Assembly (NCBI GenBank): GCA_028023455.1
Contig: JAQFVV010006255.1
Span: 1,116,001-1,180,000, forward strand
From: Epiperipatus broadwayi
Lineage: Eukaryota; Onychophora; Udeonychophora; Euonychophora; Peripatidae
Direction: 5' to 3'
DNA length: 64,000 bases
In this document: positions 59,431-64,000 of the stretch, piece after piece
How the letters are laid out: every line of letters begins with the position of its first letter
Position numbering within the stretch: the first letter of the stretch is position 1
The notes under the pieces: model-generated
Database searches by the model: none
What the model saw: the letters and a program-made list of their open reading frames with translations, nothing else
What the model was told of the DNA's origin: nothing
Made by a program: the position numbers and the translations under genes

Positions 59431-59483
<53 letters not shown>

Positions 59484-59502
59484 GTTATTGTTGTTGTTGT
59501 TG

Positions 59503-59552
<50 letters not shown>
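59365..59552 (+). repeat. (TTA)n microsatellite with TTG interruptions
   Basis: About 60 TTA/TTG triplets. The run holds two similar blocks in which TTA units give way to TTG TTA TTG TTG TTG TTG and back. It abuts the 5' end of the LINE. Confidence 0.95.
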
Positions 59553-59553
<1 letters not shown>

Positions 59554-59690
59554 GTCTGATTTTTGGCCTCGCGGTTCTTCTCTTTCCTTTTTCTATGGTA
59601 ATTTGGCCCGTAAATTAATACTTCTTGATTGATTTATTAATATTTATAAAAAAAGGGAATATATATATATTTTAATTTATTTTACTGGAT

Positions 59691-60221
59691 ATGGGTGGTT
59701 TTTCTTGTTTTTATGCCAACATTAGAGGAATGAGAACTAAATTGAATCAAATAAAAAGTTTTTTTTGTTCAGAAGATTATGATTTTATCTTTCTCACAGA
59801 AACATGGCTAAATGACCAAATTTATGATGATACATTTTTAGATGATAGATATAAAGTTTTTCGTGCAGATAGATGTCATGAAGTAATTAAAAGAGGAGGG
59901 GGCACTCTTATTGCCATCAGGAAAGAGATTGTTCATAAATCTGTGCTTTTGAATTCTAGATTTTGTGAATCAACATGGTGTGAGGTCTCCCTTGATCATC
60001 ATAAAAAATTATTATTAGGGAACGTTTATATAAGGCCAGCCTTGTCTTTCTCTGACTTGGATGCTTTACTTTGTACTTTTGAAGAATTTTTGATTAATTA
60101 TAAAATGAATATTATTATTACTGGAGATTTTAACATTCCTGAGTTATTTAATAATGCTTCTTTTGATATTTCTTCATTATCACACAAAGCATATAGGATG
60201 CTGCAATTCTTTAATTTTTGA
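59691..60221 (+). CDS. LINE endonuclease domain (APE type), frame broken at end
   Basis: 176 codons of an apurinic-type endonuclease that nicks the target DNA. Seen: FYANIRGMRTKLNQI (the N-x-R-G/S-x-x-x-K first motif), DFIFLTETWLND (catalytic E), a RADR...GGGTLIAIRK block, STWCEVSLDH, NVYIRP and IIITGDFNIPEL (GD-x-N). The start is the ATG at 59691; a longer upstream start is blocked by stops. The frame ends at TGA 60219-60221, where a 7-bp near-duplication (TTTTGAA then TTTGAAA) shifts it relative to the RT frame. Confidence 0.85.
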   Translation: MGGFSCFYANIRGMRTKLNQIKSFFCSEDYDFIFLTETWLNDQIYDDTFLDDRYKVFRADRCHEVIKRGGGTLIAIRKEIVHKSVLLNSRFCESTWCEVSLDHHKKLLLGNVYIRPALSFSDLDALLCTFEEFLINYKMNIIITGDFNIPELFNNASFDISSLSHKAYRMLQFFNF

Positions 60222-60469
60222 ATTTGAAACAGCATAATTCCCATTTAAATTCTTATAATCGAATACTTGATTATGTTCTGAGTAACTTACCTGAGATTAA
60301 ATGTTTTTGTGTTTCATCTCTTAATTTTCCTATAGATTTACATCACCCACCTATTGAATTTTTTGTTAAAATAAATTATTTTAAGTGGCATGTTCCTTTA
60401 AATATTAAAAGATGTTATAAAAAGGGGGATTATATGGGTCTGTGTAAGACAATTTCTAATTTTGATTAG
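60218..60469 (+). pseudogene. LINE, end of endonuclease to RT linker
   Basis: Same frame as the RT. NSYNRILDYVLSN is the R-x-LDLVLS motif of APE endonucleases, and IDLHHPPIEF takes the place of S-DH-x-P, with the motif's aspartate-before-histidine apparently altered. It then continues with RT linker sequence to an in-frame TAG (60467-60469). After that stop, the frame is open to the RT start. Confidence 0.75.
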
Positions 60470-60505
60470 AGCCCGTTATATTCCTCAACAGATGCTAATT
60501 ATAAT

Positions 60506-62434
60506 ATGGACTTTTTTAATCAAGTATTTAATGATCTAATTGATTTTTATATACCAAAAAAACGTGACTCTCACAATTTTTATTTCCCTTTTTGGTTCTC
60601 AGATAAACTTAAAAAAATTATTAGAAGGAAATTGTATCATCATAAGCAGTACATTAAAACACGAAATATACTTTTTTACAATAATTTTATTAATTATAGA
60701 AGATTGGTTAAAGCTATTCAGAAAATTGATTTTCAAAACTATATTAAAAATATGGAGCTCAATTTGTCAGATAATCCTAAAGAATTTTGGTCTTTTATTA
60801 AAACTTCTGGCATTACCAAAAGAAAATCTCAAATGGATTATAATTCATCTTTATGTGCTGATGACTTTTCAGTTCACTTTTCTGAATTATTTGGTAATTC
60901 TCAACTGTCTGGGTTTAATTTGATCAAGGGATGTTTTAATGATAGCATTTCTATCGATTGTTTCAACAATAGTGATATTATATCAGCTGTCAAAGAACTC
61001 AAAATACATTCAAGTATAGGTTATGACAATATACCTTCTTTCATTTATAAAGGTTGTGTAGAATATATTGCTGCTCCTTTATGTTATATTCTTAATTGTT
61101 CCATTAAAAATTGTATTTTTCCTAACTCTCTAAAACTTGCCAAAGTTATACCTATTTTTAAAAATGGTTCAAAAGATAATGTTAATAATTATAGACCAAT
61201 TTCTGTGCTTCATACAGTTGCACGCATATTTGAAAGATGTGTTTATAAGAAAATTGTTAATGACATAAATAAGATTTTGGTTCCTGTGCAACATGGTTTT
61301 TTACCTGGAAGATCAACTGAAACTAATCTTTTAACAATAACTGATCACATTTCTAATGCCTTTGAGAATCAATGTCGTTTAGATGTTGTTTATTTTGATT
61401 TATCCAAGGCATTTGATAAAGTGGATCATTCCAGGTTGCTTTTCAAAATGTATAAATTAGGTTTTTCCTATAATTTGGTTGCATGGTTTGAATCTTTTAT
61501 TAAGAAGAGAACAGCTTATGTAAAGTTTAAGAATAATTCTTCTAATCCATATTATTGTAATATAGGAGTACCTCAGGGCAGTATCCTTGCACCATTATTG
61601 TTTAACATTTATATTGATGATTTGGGAGAGAGTTTAGAATTTTCGCATGTTTTATGTTATGCAGATGATTGTAAAATTTTTAGGAATATAAACTCAATTA
61701 ATGATTGCATATTATTACAAAAAGATATCAATAGTTTTGTGAAATGGTGTAGAGATAATAAAATGGATATTAATATGGATAAGTGTTCAACAGTTTCTTA
61801 TTCCAAAAAATCTGAAATGATAATTTGTCCTTATTATATTGAAGATCATAATATAAAGTTTGTTGATACTCAGAAAGACCTTGGAATTATTTTTGCAAGC
61901 AATGGATCATTTCATCATCATATTGAAAATGTAGTAAATAAGGCTTTTAAAATTATGGGTGCAATTTTAAGGCATGGTAGACAATTTAGTAGTTTTACAA
62001 AATATAAATTGTTTCTCTCTTTGGTTTTGCCAATTTTAGAATATGGATCTGTCGTTTGGAATCCCAGTTCCAAGCGAGATATTATCAAAATTCAATTGGT
62101 TTATGACAAATTTTCTAAGTACATTAAATTAAAAGACCATTATCTATCCCTATCCATTAGAAGAAAAATGAGAGATCTTAAAATTTTATATAATCTTGTG
62201 AATCAAAAAATTATATTAACTAACAAAATTTCAAATATTGCGTTTAATAATTGTTTACATAAAACACGTACATTTACTTTATTTTATATTAAGGTTTGTC
62301 GCTCTAACGTATTAAAATTTTCACCTTTGCTTCGTTTGCCTAATACCTATAATCATGATTTTATTAATGAAAATATTTTTTCTTTAGACTTTAAAAAATT
62401 TGTTACTTATCTTGTAAAAAAGTATGGCATATAA
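60506..62434 (+). CDS. LINE reverse transcriptase
   Basis: 642 uninterrupted codons. RT motifs with approximate residues: GYDNIPSFIYKG (172), LAKVIPIFKNGSKDNVNNYR and PIS (215-240), VQHGFLPGRSTETN (270), VYFDLSKAFDKVDH (motif A, 297), GVPQGSILAPLLFNIYIDD (motif B, 354), HVLCYADDCKIF (motif C with the catalytic YADD intact, 384), then MDKCSTVSYSKK and DLGIIFASNGSF, and the thumb region. It makes cDNA from the element RNA at the nicked target. It is the only long open frame in the window, so the copy is young compared with all other retroelements here. Start and stop of the original protein lie outside the uninterrupted part; the ATG at 60506 is only the first after the stop at 60467. Confidence 0.92.
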   Translation: MDFFNQVFNDLIDFYIPKKRDSHNFYFPFWFSDKLKKIIRRKLYHHKQYIKTRNILFYNNFINYRRLVKAIQKIDFQNYIKNMELNLSDNPKEFWSFIKTSGITKRKSQMDYNSSLCADDFSVHFSELFGNSQLSGFNLIKGCFNDSISIDCFNNSDIISAVKELKIHSSIGYDNIPSFIYKGCVEYIAAPLCYILNCSIKNCIFPNSLKLAKVIPIFKNGSKDNVNNYRPISVLHTVARIFERCVYKKIVNDINKILVPVQHGFLPGRSTETNLLTITDHISNAFENQCRLDVVYFDLSKAFDKVDHSRLLFKMYKLGFSYNLVAWFESFIKKRTAYVKFKNNSSNPYYCNIGVPQGSILAPLLFNIYIDDLGESLEFSHVLCYADDCKIFRNINSINDCILLQKDINSFVKWCRDNKMDINMDKCSTVSYSKKSEMIICPYYIEDHNIKFVDTQKDLGIIFASNGSFHHHIENVVNKAFKIMGAILRHGRQFSSFTKYKLFLSLVLPILEYGSVVWNPSSKRDIIKIQLVYDKFSKYIKLKDHYLSLSIRRKMRDLKILYNLVNQKIILTNKISNIAFNNCLHKTRTFTLFYIKVCRSNVLKFSPLLRLPNTYNHDFINENIFSLDFKKFVTYLVKKYGI

Positions 62435-62551
62435 TTATATTATTTTCATCATTTTTACTCATTTATGTATATTATTTATGTATATTATTGTATAGTTATT
62501 ATAGTGCAATTCTGTAATTGGCTTAATGCTGTAGTTTTGTACGGTAAATAA

Positions 62552-62581
62552 ATTGAATTGAATTGAATTGAATTGAATTGA
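62552..62581 (+). repeat. (TTGAA)n LINE 3' tail
   Basis: Five to six units of TTGAA directly before (ATT)n. Short tandem 3' tails are usual for CR1/L2/Jockey-type LINEs. The tail passes into the microsatellite without a gap (GAATTATTATT). Confidence 0.9.
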
Positions 62582-63311
<730 letters not shown>

Positions 63312-63332
63312 GTTATTTGCATTTTTATTTAG

Positions 63333-63542
63333 GATGTTTCATTTACAATATGATAGTGGAACCAATATTTTTACAATTGAATATATCATGTTTTCTATGT
63401 AGAAGGAAAAATAAAATAATTTTTATGTTATCAATGTCAGCAATTATTCATTTCTTCCTTGAAAAAGATAATAGATATCAGCAAAACCTTATTATTCTGC
63501 CTGTCTTATACATTAAAAATCTGAAAATGTTTTTAACATATG
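63333..63542 (+). CDS. Possible next exon of the CUB/EGF gene (weak)
   Basis: After the acceptor TTTTTATTTAG a 210-nt open stretch begins in phase 1 and ends ATATG|gtaata in phase 1, like all four supported exons. Joined to 59176 it would read on from FEKY with CFIYNMIVEPIFLQLNISCF and later LCRRKNKIIF. The peptide is hydrophobic and unlike a typical cytoplasmic domain, and open frames of 70-80 codons occur by chance in this window. Kept only because splice sites and phase agree. Confidence 0.25.
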
Positions 63543-64000
63543 GTAATATTTATCTATAATGGTATTATCTTTAGAGGCTATCAATTTGATATCTATTTCT
63601 GGTAATCAAATGAATAATATGACTGCTGATGATTTTCAAATAGTATATTCTTACGTTGTTTAAAATAACATTTAGCTGTTGTTATAATACTGATTAACTT
63701 TCACTATCACCATATATTACTGTTGCCCAATAAAGATATTAGTAATAAAGTATTTAAAATCATTAGCAAAACAAAGAGTATATTCAAAAATAAAATAGAG
63801 TGAGATAATAAAGATAAAGAAGAAATATAGATCTTCTTTATAAAAATTGTATGAAAAAGAAGAGTAAGTAGATCTTAGTTTATATTTGAGTATCAAATGA
63901 TCAACAGATTTTGACATTACATAACTCAATGGAAGATAGTTACTTCCATTTCAGTTGCAGATATTTAAAAAAATTATGATTATTTATTATTATATATATA
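63543..64000. other. AT-rich sequence to the window end
   Basis: No repeat family, coding motif or clear exon. The minus open frame 63717-63929 has no motif and is probably a chance frame. Confidence 0.5.

Larger units (their letters stand above)
59553..62581 (+). mobile_element. CR1/Jockey-type LINE, nearly intact, in TTA microsatellite
   Basis: About 3.03 kb, from the GC-richer CGTCTGATTTTTGGCCTCGC after the (TTA)n tract to a (TTGAA)n tail. The short 5' leader (138 bp) is followed by endonuclease and RT coding; no separate ORF1 is visible, so it either lacks one or is 5'-truncated. The 3' untranslated part is 110 bp (ending GGTAAATAAATTGAATTG). The clade call is from the RT and endonuclease motifs and the short-repeat tail; no phylogeny was run. 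Confidence 0.8.

Noticed and set aside
59357-59632. Poly-Tyr/Cys frame
   Set aside because: Translation of the (TTA)n/(TTG)n tract running into the LINE leader.

Overview
The window is AT-rich (roughly three quarters A+T by eye) invertebrate-type metazoan DNA. Spliced exons with GT/AG borders, introns of 1.3 to 45 kb, extracellular CUB and EGF modules, Penelope-like and non-LTR retroelements, MITE-like foldbacks and long microsatellites all point to an animal. I cannot place it in a phylum. There are no operons, CRISPR arrays or convincing functional RNA genes. The only host gene I can support runs on the + strand and is incomplete at both ends. Four exons (305-682, 11818-11958, 57474-57692, 58982-59176) are all phase 1 at both borders and read through in one frame. 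They encode a CUB-like domain, three EGF-like domains (two of them split by an intron just before the last cysteine), one membrane-spanning helix and the start of a basic cytoplasmic tail. The product is a single-pass cell-surface protein, N-terminus outside. A weaker fifth exon candidate lies at 63333-63542. Nearly everything else is transposon-derived sequence inside its introns. Intron 305-gene part 1 (683-11817): short foldback elements, RTE-like LINE scraps, a 190-bp tandem duplication and a compound tetranucleotide microsatellite. The 45.5-kb intron (11959-57473): back-to-back Penelope-like (PLE) 3' ends (12.4-13.9 kb); foldback elements with tRNA-like arms (17-18 kb); two 2-kb direct repeats resembling LTRs (18.8-26.8 kb), one split by a 2-kb insertion carrying gag-like coding; a PLE (26.8-28.4 kb); a 0.78-kb palindrome whose arms both encode the end of a PLE GIY-YIG nuclease (30.5-31.3 kb); two LINE pieces in opposite orientation (32.6-34.4 kb); a third PLE with RT and GIY-YIG (38.5-40.8 kb); a 4.4-kb LINE broken by a 1.1-kb terminal-inverted-repeat element (44.1-48.6 kb); and an RTE-like LINE (54.2-55.4 kb). 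The last intron (59177 onward) holds a nearly intact CR1/Jockey-type LINE between a (TTA)n tract and a 730-bp (ATT)n tract. The parts do not form a pathway: there is one membrane-protein gene, and the rest is a layered record of transposition. The most notable observations are several element families that recur within the window as inverted, self-complementary copies, the LINE sitting in TTA microsatellite, and a MITE-like family whose short copies share both ends with the gag-bearing 2-kb insertion.
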